Shown piece by piece: positions 36,161-43,699 of a DNA stretch of 64,000 bases (position 1 is its first letter; each line of letters opens with the position of its first letter). This stretch comes from Oceanobacillus iheyensis HTE831. GTDB lineage: Bacteria; Bacillota; Bacilli; Bacillales; Amphibacillaceae. The notes below the pieces were generated by a model that made no database searches, was not told the origin of the DNA, and saw nothing but the letters and a program-made list of their open reading frames with translations. The position numbers and the translations under genes were made by a program. The stretch lies in assembly GCF_000011245.1 (NCBI RefSeq), contig NC_004193.1:474501-538500 (forward strand), given 5' to 3'.

Positions 36161-37628
36161 CTAGTTTCCACTTCCTTGATCGTTTTTCTTGCTTATAATG
36201 AGAAGAATTTTTGGAGTGTTTATACATCATCCAAGAAGGAACACGAATGATAGTATCTTTAAAATTCTCCATGTTTAATGGAACAAAAGGTGAAAAATAT
36301 GGAAAACCGAATGAAATAAGGCGTGACAAGTGAATTAACACAAATAACACTCCAACGACAATTCCAAAAAAGCCGAATATAGCTGCCAATAGCATTAAAG
36401 GAAATCCTAATATACGAATCGAGCTGCTCATTTCAAGATTTGGTTGAACAAATGATGAGACTGATGTTAATGCAACAACTATAAGCCCACCATAGGAGAC
36501 AATTCCTGCCTCAACCATTGCTGTTCCTACAACTAGCCCTCCGACGATCCCAAAAGTCGTGGCGACGGAAGGTGGCAGTCGAATGGACGCTTCTCTAAGC
36601 AACTCTAAGGAAAGCTGCATAATCATTAACTCTATAAATGGCCGAAATGGTACGTAGCTCAACGAAGACTGCAGCGAATAAACAAGCTCCAAAGGAATTG
36701 CTTCATAATGGAATGAAACGAAAGCAATATATAATGCCGGTAGAATAAGTGCAATGATATAGCTGAATAGACGTATAAACCTAAAAAATGAACCTAACCA
36801 CCAACGAGTAATATAGTCATCCGGTGTTTGAAAGAACGTCATAAATGTTGCTGGCAATATAATTACAGTAGGACTTCCATCTATAATTAAAGCAACCCTT
36901 CCGTCCTTTAAATTTGCTGAAGCTCGATCTGGCCGTTCTGTAAGTAAAAGCTGGGGAAATGGAGTAACTGTATGGTCTTCAATGCAATCCTGAATATCTC
37001 CTGCTGATCGGATGGAATCAAGCGTAATACTTTTTATACGTTGTTCAACCTTTTTGATGATTTCCGGATCTGTCACATGATCCAAATAAATTAGTGATAC
37101 ATTCGTTGTTGTTGAGGAACCCAATGTATAATTTTTAACCGTGAAATCGGGTGATTTTGTTACAGTACGGAGTAAAAAAATGTTTTTGTCTAAGCTTTCA
37201 ACAAAACCTACTTTTGCCCCAAGGATTGTTTTTTCTATGATAGCCTCTGAAACTTCTCTATCGGTTGATGCGTTCGTTTTCAGCAGGAATCCTTCACTAT
37301 TCCTGCTTTTTTTTATTAGCAGACAATAACCGTCTAATAATCCGTTGATGGCTATTTCATTACTTTTGGCAGTGCTGATCTCCTGGCTATATAGTTCATT
37401 TAAAATATTGTTGTTTTCCATTTTCGTAAGCGGTTTAATTATTTTTGATTCAAGCTTTTCCTGATCAACTAATGAATTGATGTAAAGGATAATATAGATT
37501 TGATTATTGCTATGTATTTCACGGTCTTTTAAATCGCTGGTATGATTTAATTGACTTTTGATATTCTCTATGGAGAGATTTGCCTGATTTATTAAAGACT
37601 TTTTGGATTTATTTCTTTTAAATCTCAT
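36138..37628 (-). CDS. Spore germination receptor A subunit (GerAA/GerKA-type)
   Basis: This 496-residue subunit has a hydrophilic N-terminal domain (about 1-285) and a membrane domain with about five segments (285-450). Signature runs include SAGDIQDCIEDHTVTPFPQL, TERPDRASANLKDGRVALI, DGSPTVIILPATF, YHYEAIP-like (FHYEAIPLELV) and REASIRLPPSVATTFGIVGG. The length is complete for the family. The ATG at 37628 has GGGTGTGCAGGG upstream. A good sigma-G promoter candidate lies at 37664-37692, so forespore expression is likely. This operon lies inside a transposon, which is unusual. Confidence 0.94.
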   Translation of the reverse strand: MRFKRNKSKKSLINQANLSIENIKSQLNHTSDLKDREIHSNNQIYIILYINSLVDQEKLESKIIKPLTKMENNNILNELYSQEISTAKSNEIAINGLLDGYCLLIKKSRNSEGFLLKTNASTDREVSEAIIEKTILGAKVGFVESLDKNIFLLRTVTKSPDFTVKNYTLGSSTTTNVSLIYLDHVTDPEIIKKVEQRIKSITLDSIRSAGDIQDCIEDHTVTPFPQLLLTERPDRASANLKDGRVALIIDGSPTVIILPATFMTFFQTPDDYITRWWLGSFFRFIRLFSYIIALILPALYIAFVSFHYEAIPLELVYSLQSSLSYVPFRPFIELMIMQLSLELLREASIRLPPSVATTFGIVGGLVVGTAMVEAGIVSYGGLIVVALTSVSSFVQPNLEMSSSIRILGFPLMLLAAIFGFFGIVVGVLFVLIHLSRLISFGFPYFSPFVPLNMENFKDTIIRVPSWMMYKHSKNSSHYKQEKRSRKWKLDESEEQY

Positions 37629-37663
37629 CCCTGCACACCCTTTTTACCGCCACTTCTTGTTAG

Positions 37664-37692
37664 TAGTATGTGGAATTTGAATACAATTATGC
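37664..37692 (-). promoter_or_regulatory. Candidate sigma-G promoter for the ger operon
   Basis: On the minus strand GCATA (-35), a 17-base spacer, and CATACTA (-10) match the sigma-G pattern gnATR-N17/18-CATnnTA. It lies about 36 bases upstream of the GerA-like start codon. Ger operons are known sigma-G targets. Confidence 0.65.
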
Positions 37693-37820
37693 AAATAGAA
37701 GATGGAAGTTGTTTCAAAGAGAATGCAAGGACATCAGTGGGACAAATTACTTGAACATCAACGCTCAGCAGCCCCATAAGGCATATTCCCCAAATTGGCC
37801 CAATAATTGAGTTTTGGAGG

Positions 37821-38012
37821 CTATACTTTATTCTGTTTTTGTCCCATATAGTTTAAGTGTATTTCACAATCTTCAAACTCACTTTTTATTGCCAATACCA
37901 GTATTAACATTAGAATTGTTATAAGACCGAATGTTGAAGTGAATATATCAATTACTCCAAAATTTAACTTAATATACTTATACTTAGTACAACAATCAAT
38001 TAAATTAACCAT
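37821..38012 (-). CDS. Small membrane protein, 3' part of a possibly split receptor D-subunit gene
   Basis: This 63-residue frame has one hydrophobic segment (FTSTFGLITILMLILVLAI). Its ATG overlaps the end of the preceding 38-residue frame by 13 bp in another frame, with no good ribosome site of its own. Together the two frames encode two membrane segments over about 97 codons. Small two-segment D subunits are known next to ger operons in Bacillus. A single-base frameshift in an ancestral D gene is my preferred reading; overlapping coupled genes is the alternative. Confidence 0.5.
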   Translation of the reverse strand: MVNLIDCCTKYKYIKLNFGVIDIFTSTFGLITILMLILVLAIKSEFEDCEIHLNYMGQKQNKV

Positions 38013-38116
38013 AGAAATAAATCTTTAATCGGACTACCTTTTTTGGTAACCACCATGAAAAATAATGAGAATCCTATTACCAATGTTATTACTAACATCA
38101 TTATTTCCGCATTCAT
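38000..38116 (-). CDS. Small membrane protein, 5' part of a possibly split receptor D-subunit gene
   Basis: This 38-residue frame starts at ATG 5 bases after GGAGGTG. It has one hydrophobic segment (MMLVITLVIGFSLFFMVV) and then KKGSPIKDLFLWLI. It runs into the 63-residue frame at 37821-38012 in a shifted frame. It is not long enough to appear in ordinary ORF lists. Its strong ribosome site argues that translation begins here. Confidence 0.5.
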   Translation of the reverse strand: MNAEIMMLVITLVIGFSLFFMVVTKKGSPIKDLFLWLI

Positions 38117-38722
38117 ATAATACACCTCCAGTTAATAAAGCCTTTCTTTGTTTACTTTATATCAGTAAAGAAGATTCACATTATAAGATTTTTCATTTCT
38201 TCATAATTGACACTTCCCTTAACTAAACTGCCCGTTAGTTTAAGTGAAAATATTCGCAAATTTTATATTGCATTAGAATAATTACAATTATTGCGTAAAT
38301 TAAATTTAAACTAAATGCCTTGATTGTCACTTTTGAATTTTAATTTGCACTTTTTTAAGTGTTATTTTGCAATATTTGACAAAAAAAAGCTTTCTTCAAT
38401 TCAAAAGGCAGGTAGATTTTAATATTTACTTGATTCCGATTACTAAATCGTCTCGTGTAGCTTCAACTTCTGTTGTTATGGTTTCAAGATTATTAAGTTT
38501 AGGTATTCTTTAAATTTGGGTGAAGGGTCTATGTATTAGCCCAAAGTTCCCTCCAGTAATCTTAATGTAACAACGGTTTTTCGAGTATTGAAACAATCCT
38601 ACGGAAGCACAGAGACAGGCGTTTTTTTACGAAATAAAGAAATCCTTGGATTGTGGAGGGATTAATAGGGAAGTTTATTTAATAAAGAATAAATCATGTA
38701 TAAAGGAAAGGAGAAAAATTAT
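38117..38722. other. 606-bp non-coding stretch inside the transposon
   Basis: There is no full gene here. I see an inverted repeat CTTAACTAAAC/TTAGTTTAAG around TGCCCG near 38218-38244. On the minus strand about 38430-38515, a 27-codon open stretch ends in a stop and reads like protein (IPKLNNLETITTEVEATRDD). It could be a remnant of a lost gene. The promoter of the aldehyde dehydrogenase gene should lie at the right end but is not obvious. Confidence 0.45.
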
Positions 38723-40195
38723 ATGAAACTTTATGAAAATCTTAACAAAAATTTTATCTCTGGCGAATGGCGTGATGGCCAAGGGGAAACCACTTATGAA
38801 GTGAAAAACCCCTATAATGATGAAGTTCTGCAAGAAATAAAAATGGCTAGTAAAGAAGATATAGATGAGGCTTATAAATCTGCTGAACAGGCTAAAAAGA
38901 AATGGGCAAAATTTAATCCATTCGAACGCTCTTCCATCATGGAAAAAGCAGTTCAGATTATCGATGCGAGAAGAGAAGAGTTTGTTAACCATTTAATTAG
39001 GGAAGGTGGCTCATCCCATCTGAAAGCTAACGTCGAAATTGACTTTGTTATTGCAATTACAAGGGAGGCAGCTTCTTTTCCACTTAGAATGAGTGGGGAA
39101 ATTGTCCCTTCCCTGATCCCAGGAAAGGAAAATAGGATTTACCGTAGTCCTCTAGGGGTAGTCGGTGTAATAGGACCATTTAACTTTCCAATGTATCTTG
39201 CCATGCGTTCGGTTGCACCGGCACTTGCTGTCGGTAACGGGGTCGTACTGAAACCTGATGATCAGACAGCTGTAACTGGAGGAATATTGCTTGCGAAGGT
39301 ATTTGAAGAAGCTGGATTGCCGAAAGGAGTCTTTAATGTTGTCGTTCCAAACATAGAGGATATCGGCGATGCATTTGTGGAACATCCAATTCCACGGTTA
39401 ATTTCATTTACAGGGTCTACTCCGGTAGGACGGCATATCGGTGAAATTTGCGGAAGAAATATTAAAAAAGTTGCTCTTGAGTTAGGGGGGAACAACCCAC
39501 TCGTAGTGCTGGAAGATGCGAAAGTGGAAAATGCGGTAAACTCGGCATTATTCGGTAAGTTTATGCATAATGGACAAATATGTATGGCCATAAATCGAAT
39601 TATTGTTCATAAGGATATATATGAGGAGTTTGTTGAGAAATTTGTTGAAAAGGCGAAAAAGATTAAAGTGGGCAATCCAAGTGAGAAGGACAATCTAATC
39701 GGTCCTTTGATAAATCGGCAGGCAATTGATCGGATACTCGAACAAATCGAATCAGCTAAAGAGCAAGGGGCAGAAGTTGTGTTGGAAGGAAAAGTAGAAG
39801 GGAACGTCATGCACCCTTATATACTAACAGGTTCGAATGATGTTGCAACTGCTCAGAACGAAATGTTTGGGCCGGTGGCAACTATTATTTCTGCTGAAAG
39901 TGATGAAGAAGCAATTCGCATTGCAAATGACACCCCATTTGGTCTAAGCGGGGCGGTTCACGCAGGTTCCCCGGAAAGAGGTGTGGAGGTGGCCAAACAG
40001 ATAACCTCTGGTATGGTTCATGTGAATGACCAAAGCGTTAATGATGAGCCATTGATTGCATTCGGAGGGGAGAAAGCATCTGGATTGGGCCGATTTGGAG
40101 GGAAATGGTCACTTGAAGAGTTTACAACTGTCCAATGGATTTCTGTCCAAACCGAAGAAAGGGAAAATCCTTTCCATACAGATTATTTGGAGTAA
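38723..40195 (+). CDS. NAD(P)-dependent aldehyde dehydrogenase (aromatic/vanillin-type, YfmT-like)
   Basis: From the ATG at 38723 behind AAAGGAG it has 490 residues; the upstream in-frame ATG lies before the ribosome site. The ALDH fold is complete. GPFNFPMYLAMRSVAPALA (cofactor and catalytic Asn) lies near 155, FTGSTPVGR near 229, catalytic Glu in LELGGNNP near 253, catalytic Cys in NGQICMAINR near 287, and FGPVATI near 384. Phrasing is closest to benzaldehyde/vanillin dehydrogenases as I remember them; the true substrate is unknown. It is transposon cargo and reads as somewhat GC-richer than neighbouring host genes. Confidence 0.88.
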   Translation: MKLYENLNKNFISGEWRDGQGETTYEVKNPYNDEVLQEIKMASKEDIDEAYKSAEQAKKKWAKFNPFERSSIMEKAVQIIDARREEFVNHLIREGGSSHLKANVEIDFVIAITREAASFPLRMSGEIVPSLIPGKENRIYRSPLGVVGVIGPFNFPMYLAMRSVAPALAVGNGVVLKPDDQTAVTGGILLAKVFEEAGLPKGVFNVVVPNIEDIGDAFVEHPIPRLISFTGSTPVGRHIGEICGRNIKKVALELGGNNPLVVLEDAKVENAVNSALFGKFMHNGQICMAINRIIVHKDIYEEFVEKFVEKAKKIKVGNPSEKDNLIGPLINRQAIDRILEQIESAKEQGAEVVLEGKVEGNVMHPYILTGSNDVATAQNEMFGPVATIISAESDEEAIRIANDTPFGLSGAVHAGSPERGVEVAKQITSGMVHVNDQSVNDEPLIAFGGEKASGLGRFGGKWSLEEFTTVQWISVQTEERENPFHTDYLE

Positions 40196-40369
40196 AAATC
40201 ATTTATGATAAAAAAACGCCTTTTCGCATAAACAAAAGGGCAGACACAAAAAGAGATTATAAAATAATGGAGATAAAGGAACTGATTAAGCCAACCTCTT
40301 CTTGTTTTATGTATATATAAGTAGGCGTCAAATAATCCCTATCTGAAAACAGGTGGGGGTTATTTGACG

Positions 40370-40407
40370 CTTATGTACAAAATTTCCTGAATGGTTGGCG
40401 GTACCCC
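40370..40407 (+). repeat. Second, different Tn3-type 38-bp end inside the transposon
   Basis: Read on the minus strand it begins GGGGTACCGCCAACCATTCA and ends TTTTGTACATAAG. It is 38 bases long, with GGGG at the outer end and TAAG at the inner end. The start GGGGTACCGCCA resembles Tn4430-type ends rather than the outer repeats of this element. It faces right, directly before the truncated tnpA. I found no left partner in the window. Confidence 0.65.
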
Positions 40408-40455
40408 TAATGCAAAACAACGATAAAAACAGGTGCAAGATAGCGTCTCAAGTGA

Positions 40456-41914
40456 CACCAAGACAAAGATCATACACGATTATCAGTTAGCTTATCGTTC
40501 GAAGCATACATTCAAGAAAGGACCAATAGCCTTAATGAGAGACTAAAATGGTTATCGAACAATTGGAATAAACTAGAGGGAGTTTCGTTCGAGAAAGGAA
40601 AGCTTTCAATTGCACGGTTGGAGAAGGAGATTCCAGAGGAAGCCAAAAACTTTAGTGCTAGACTTTATCAGATGCTTCCTAGGATAAAATTAACCGATTT
40701 ACTCATGGATGTTGCTCATATAACTGGATTTCATGAACAATTTACTCACGCCTCAAATAACCGTAAACCAGATAAAGAAGAAACGGTAATCATCATGGCA
40801 GCCCTATTAGGAATGGGATTGAATATTGGGCTAAGTAAGATGGCTGAAGCAACGCCGGATCTTACATATAAACAACTTGCAAATGTATCTCAATGGAGAA
40901 TGCATGAAGATGCCATGAGCAAAGCGCAAGCTGTATTAGTAAATTTTCACCACAAGTTAGACTTATCTTCCTATTGGGGTGACGGTACAACATCTTCGTC
41001 AGATGGAATGAGAATGCAGGTAGCGTTTCATCTTTACATTCAGACGCAAATCCGCATTACGGAACCGGAAAAGGTACAACAATCTACCGATTTACCAGCG
41101 ACCAGTTCTCATCGTATTATACAAAAATTATTCATACTAATTCAAGATATGCTATTCATGTCCTAGATGGATTATTGCATCACGAGACCGACTTAAATAT
41201 AGAAGAGCATTTCACAGACACAGCTGGCTATACAGATCAAATTTTTGGATTAACTCACCTTTTAGGCTTTAAGTTTGCGCCAAGAATAAGAGATTTGTCA
41301 GATTCAAAGCTGTTTACATTAGAAAAGGCAAGCGAGTATCCAAAATTAGAGTCTATTTTTCGTGGCCAAATAAATACAAAAATTATTAAAGTTAATTATG
41401 ATGATGTCTTACGATTAGCTAATTCAATAAGAGAAGGAACTGTCACGGCATCACTTCTTATGGGGAAGCTTGGTTCCTACTCTAGACAAAACAGTTTAGC
41501 TACAGCTTTGCGTGAAATGGGAAGAATCGAAAAACTATTTTTATTCTTAATTACCTTACTAGTGAATCTTTAAGAAGAAAAATTCAAAAAGGCTTAAACA
41601 AAGGAGAGGCCATGAATGGTCTCGCAAGAGTAATTTTCTTTGGGAAACAAGGGGAACTTCGGGAACGAACGATACAGCATCAACTACAAAGGGCCAGTGC
41701 TTTAAATATAATTATCAATGCCATTAGTGTTTGGACTACGCTACATCTGTCAAAAGCAGTGGAATACCAAAAGGGCTTAGGGGGTTTTAAAGAGGACTTG
41801 TTGCACCATATGTCTCCTTTAGGCTGGGAGCATATTAATTTACTGGGGGAATACCATTTTAGTCATGAGAAAATGGTTTCATTAGATTCTTTAAGACCAT
41901 TAAAACTTTCTTGA
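40456..41914 (+). pseudogene. Truncated, frameshifted Tn3-family transposase (tnpA)
   Basis: Only the C-terminal half of a roughly 980-residue Tn3 transposase remains. Frame 1 reads from about 40456 through KEIPEEAKNFSARLYQMLPR and YWGDGTTSSSDGMR (catalytic-domain Asp). A one-base deletion near 41024 shifts it to YGTGKGTTIYRF, LLHHETDLNIEEHFTDTAGY and FAPRIRDLSDSKL. A second one-base loss near 41530 shifts it to GEAMNGLARVIFFGKQGELR and SPLGWEHINLLGEYHF, ending at 41914. With no N-terminal DNA-binding half and two frameshifts, it cannot be active. Confidence 0.95.
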
Positions 41915-41927
41915 CGTTGGTAAAAAC

Positions 41928-41947
41928 GGGGTAATCGTCAGGAAAAT
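41928..41947 (+). repeat. Half inverted-repeat copy facing the right end
   Basis: GGGGTAATCGTCAGGAAAAT closely matches the first 20 bases of the left repeat, with one substitution and one inserted base. It lies 3 bp before the right inverted repeat in opposite orientation, so the right end can fold into a hairpin. Confidence 0.7.
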
Positions 41948-41950
41948 TCG

Positions 41951-41988
41951 CTTAACGTTGTAAATCCGCATTTTCCTGACGCTACCCC
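41951..41988 (-). repeat. Right terminal inverted repeat (38 bp)
   Basis: It is the exact reverse complement of 33468-33505. It is followed by TATAA (41989-41993), the second copy of the target duplication. Confidence 0.97.
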
Positions 41989-42096
41989 TATAATTTTAAA
42001 ATAAACTTTAAAATATTTTTATAGATTCTTTACGGGTTTTCGTTTAATCTATAAGAAGTGTTTTAATTTTTATGTTTATTAAAGGGGGACATCATC

Positions 42097-43509
42097 GTGA
42101 ATCAAATCCATCGACCAACCGTAGTAGCACTATTATTAGCTGGTTCTTTTATTGCAATTTTAAATCAAACGCTAATGATAACAGCCATTCCCCCAATAAT
42201 TATAGAAATGGGTATTACGGCAAATAGTGCTCAATGGTTAACAACAGTTTTTATGCTTGTAAATGGAATCATGATTCCAGTAAGTGCGTTCTTGATTGAA
42301 CGATTTACAACCAGACAATTATTTATGTCATCAATGGGGATCTTTGCTATAGGAACATTAGTGGCAGGTGTAGCCCCTGTTTTTGAGATGTTATTAGTTG
42401 GAAGAGTTATTCAATCTATTGGAGCAGGGGTAATGCTGCCACTTATGACGACAGTATTCTTACTGATTTTTCCAATTAATCGCCGTGGCTCTGTAATGGG
42501 GTTAATTGGTTTAGTTATTTCTTTTGCTCCAGCTATCGGTCCAGCATTATCCGGATGGGTAACAGGACATTTTTCTTGGAGATATTTGTTCTTTATTATC
42601 TTCCCGATTGCAGTCATTGATATGATTATCGCTTACTTTGCTTTAAAAAATGTAACAGAGGTAAAAAAGACAAAGCTCGATATCCCATCGGTTATTCTAT
42701 CTTCGTTTGGGTTTGGTGGAATTTTATATGGTGTGACCAATGCAGGGAATTATGGCTGGGGAGCATCAATTACACTAATAACACTGGCTATTGGCGTTAT
42801 CTCATTAACATTATTTATTTTGAGACAGTTAAAACTAACACATCCAATGCTAGAATTTCGTGTGTTCAAATATGCCATTTTCCCGTTCAGTGTTTTTATT
42901 GGTTCGATAACATTTATGGGACTTATTGGTACAGAGACGTTAATTCCATTATTTATGCAGAATATGCGTGAATTCAGTGCATTTCAAGCGGGGATGGCAA
43001 TGTTGCCAGGTGCATTAGTAACTGGATTTCTAGCACCTATAATTGGTAGAATGTTTGATCGATATGGTGGTAAGTGGATTGTCCTTCCAGGTGTAGTCAT
43101 AATTACCTTGGCCACTGTTCCATTCATTTTTATAGATACAGAAACGACGTTTGCATTTATAACTACTTTGTATGCCGTTCGAATGTTAGGTTTAGCATTG
43201 ATTATGATGCCGATACAGACTGCTGCACTGAATCAGCTGCCTAATAATTTAATACCTCATGGAGCAGCAATGGATGGTACGATGCGTATGACAGCAGCTT
43301 CTGTAGGAACTGCTGTCTTGGTTACTGTAATGACCTCAGTAGAATCCATGGCAGAAAATCAAGTGGCTCGCCCGGATATTTTAGGTGTGAATGTGTCATT
43401 TTCTGTAATTGCAGTGTTAGGACTATGTACGATTATTGCCTATTTCTTTATTAAGTTCGACCCATCACCGGCTAAAATAGCAAAGATGGAAGAAGACAAG
43501 TCAAATTAA
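42097..43509 (+). CDS. DHA2-family MFS multidrug exporter (LmrB/EmrB-like)
   Basis: This 470-residue proton-driven exporter has about fourteen hydrophobic segments. The start is GTG behind AAAGGGGG. Motifs: LNQTLMITAIPPI in segment 1, the GRVIQSIGAGVMLPL segment, and motif C-like LVISFAPAIGPALSGWVTGHFSWRY. Relatives in Bacillus include LmrB (lincomycin). Drug specificity cannot be told. The transposon's right end is 108 bp upstream, so insertion could have altered its promoter. Confidence 0.85.
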   Translation: MNQIHRPTVVALLLAGSFIAILNQTLMITAIPPIIIEMGITANSAQWLTTVFMLVNGIMIPVSAFLIERFTTRQLFMSSMGIFAIGTLVAGVAPVFEMLLVGRVIQSIGAGVMLPLMTTVFLLIFPINRRGSVMGLIGLVISFAPAIGPALSGWVTGHFSWRYLFFIIFPIAVIDMIIAYFALKNVTEVKKTKLDIPSVILSSFGFGGILYGVTNAGNYGWGASITLITLAIGVISLTLFILRQLKLTHPMLEFRVFKYAIFPFSVFIGSITFMGLIGTETLIPLFMQNMREFSAFQAGMAMLPGALVTGFLAPIIGRMFDRYGGKWIVLPGVVIITLATVPFIFIDTETTFAFITTLYAVRMLGLALIMMPIQTAALNQLPNNLIPHGAAMDGTMRMTAASVGTAVLVTVMTSVESMAENQVARPDILGVNVSFSVIAVLGLCTIIAYFFIKFDPSPAKIAKMEEDKSN

Positions 43510-43599
43510 AGTATCGACGTGTGTAAAACTGGTTGTTGTTGATTTATGTTCAAGGTGAACGATACCAGTTTTAAAAAATATACGTGGATTTTTGTAAAG

Positions 43600-43660
43600 A
43601 TGACAGCCGGCGATCTCCCGATACACAAGACGGGGGGATCACCGGCTGTCATTTTTTAAT
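43600..43660. terminator. Terminator between MFS exporter and APC permease genes
   Basis: ATGACAGCCGG pairs with CCGGCTGTCAT, with an inner GATCTCCC/GGGGGATC stem and a T-run after it. The flanking genes converge here. Confidence 0.9.
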
Positions 43661-43699
43661 AATAAAAAGAAGTTTGCTGAAATTGAGGCAGATACTCGT

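Larger units (their letters stand above)
33468..41988. mobile_element. Tn3-family (Tn1546-like) transposon carrying a spore germinant-receptor operon
   Basis: The 8521-bp element is bounded by perfect 38-bp inverted repeats (33468-33505 and 41951-41988) with the Tn3-family pattern GGGG at the outer end and ACGTTAAG at the inner end. Both flanks carry the 5-bp duplication TATAA (33463-33467 and 41989-41993). A decayed Tn3 tnpA (40456-41914) lies next to the right end. Cargo: a short coat protein, GerC, GerB and GerA receptor genes, a split small membrane gene and an aldehyde dehydrogenase. No resolvase gene is visible. The repeat sequence looks like that of Tn1546 as I remember it. It inserted between the ABC-2 operon and an MFS gene without disrupting either. 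Confidence 0.95.

Noticed and set aside
40618..41166. Treating the three tnpA frames as separate hypothetical genes
   Set aside because: They read in succession as one Tn3 transposase C-terminal half once two single-base losses are restored.
33468..41988. Prophage or integrative conjugative element
   Set aside because: There is no integrase, phage structural or conjugation gene. The ends and 5-bp duplication are those of a Tn3-family transposon.
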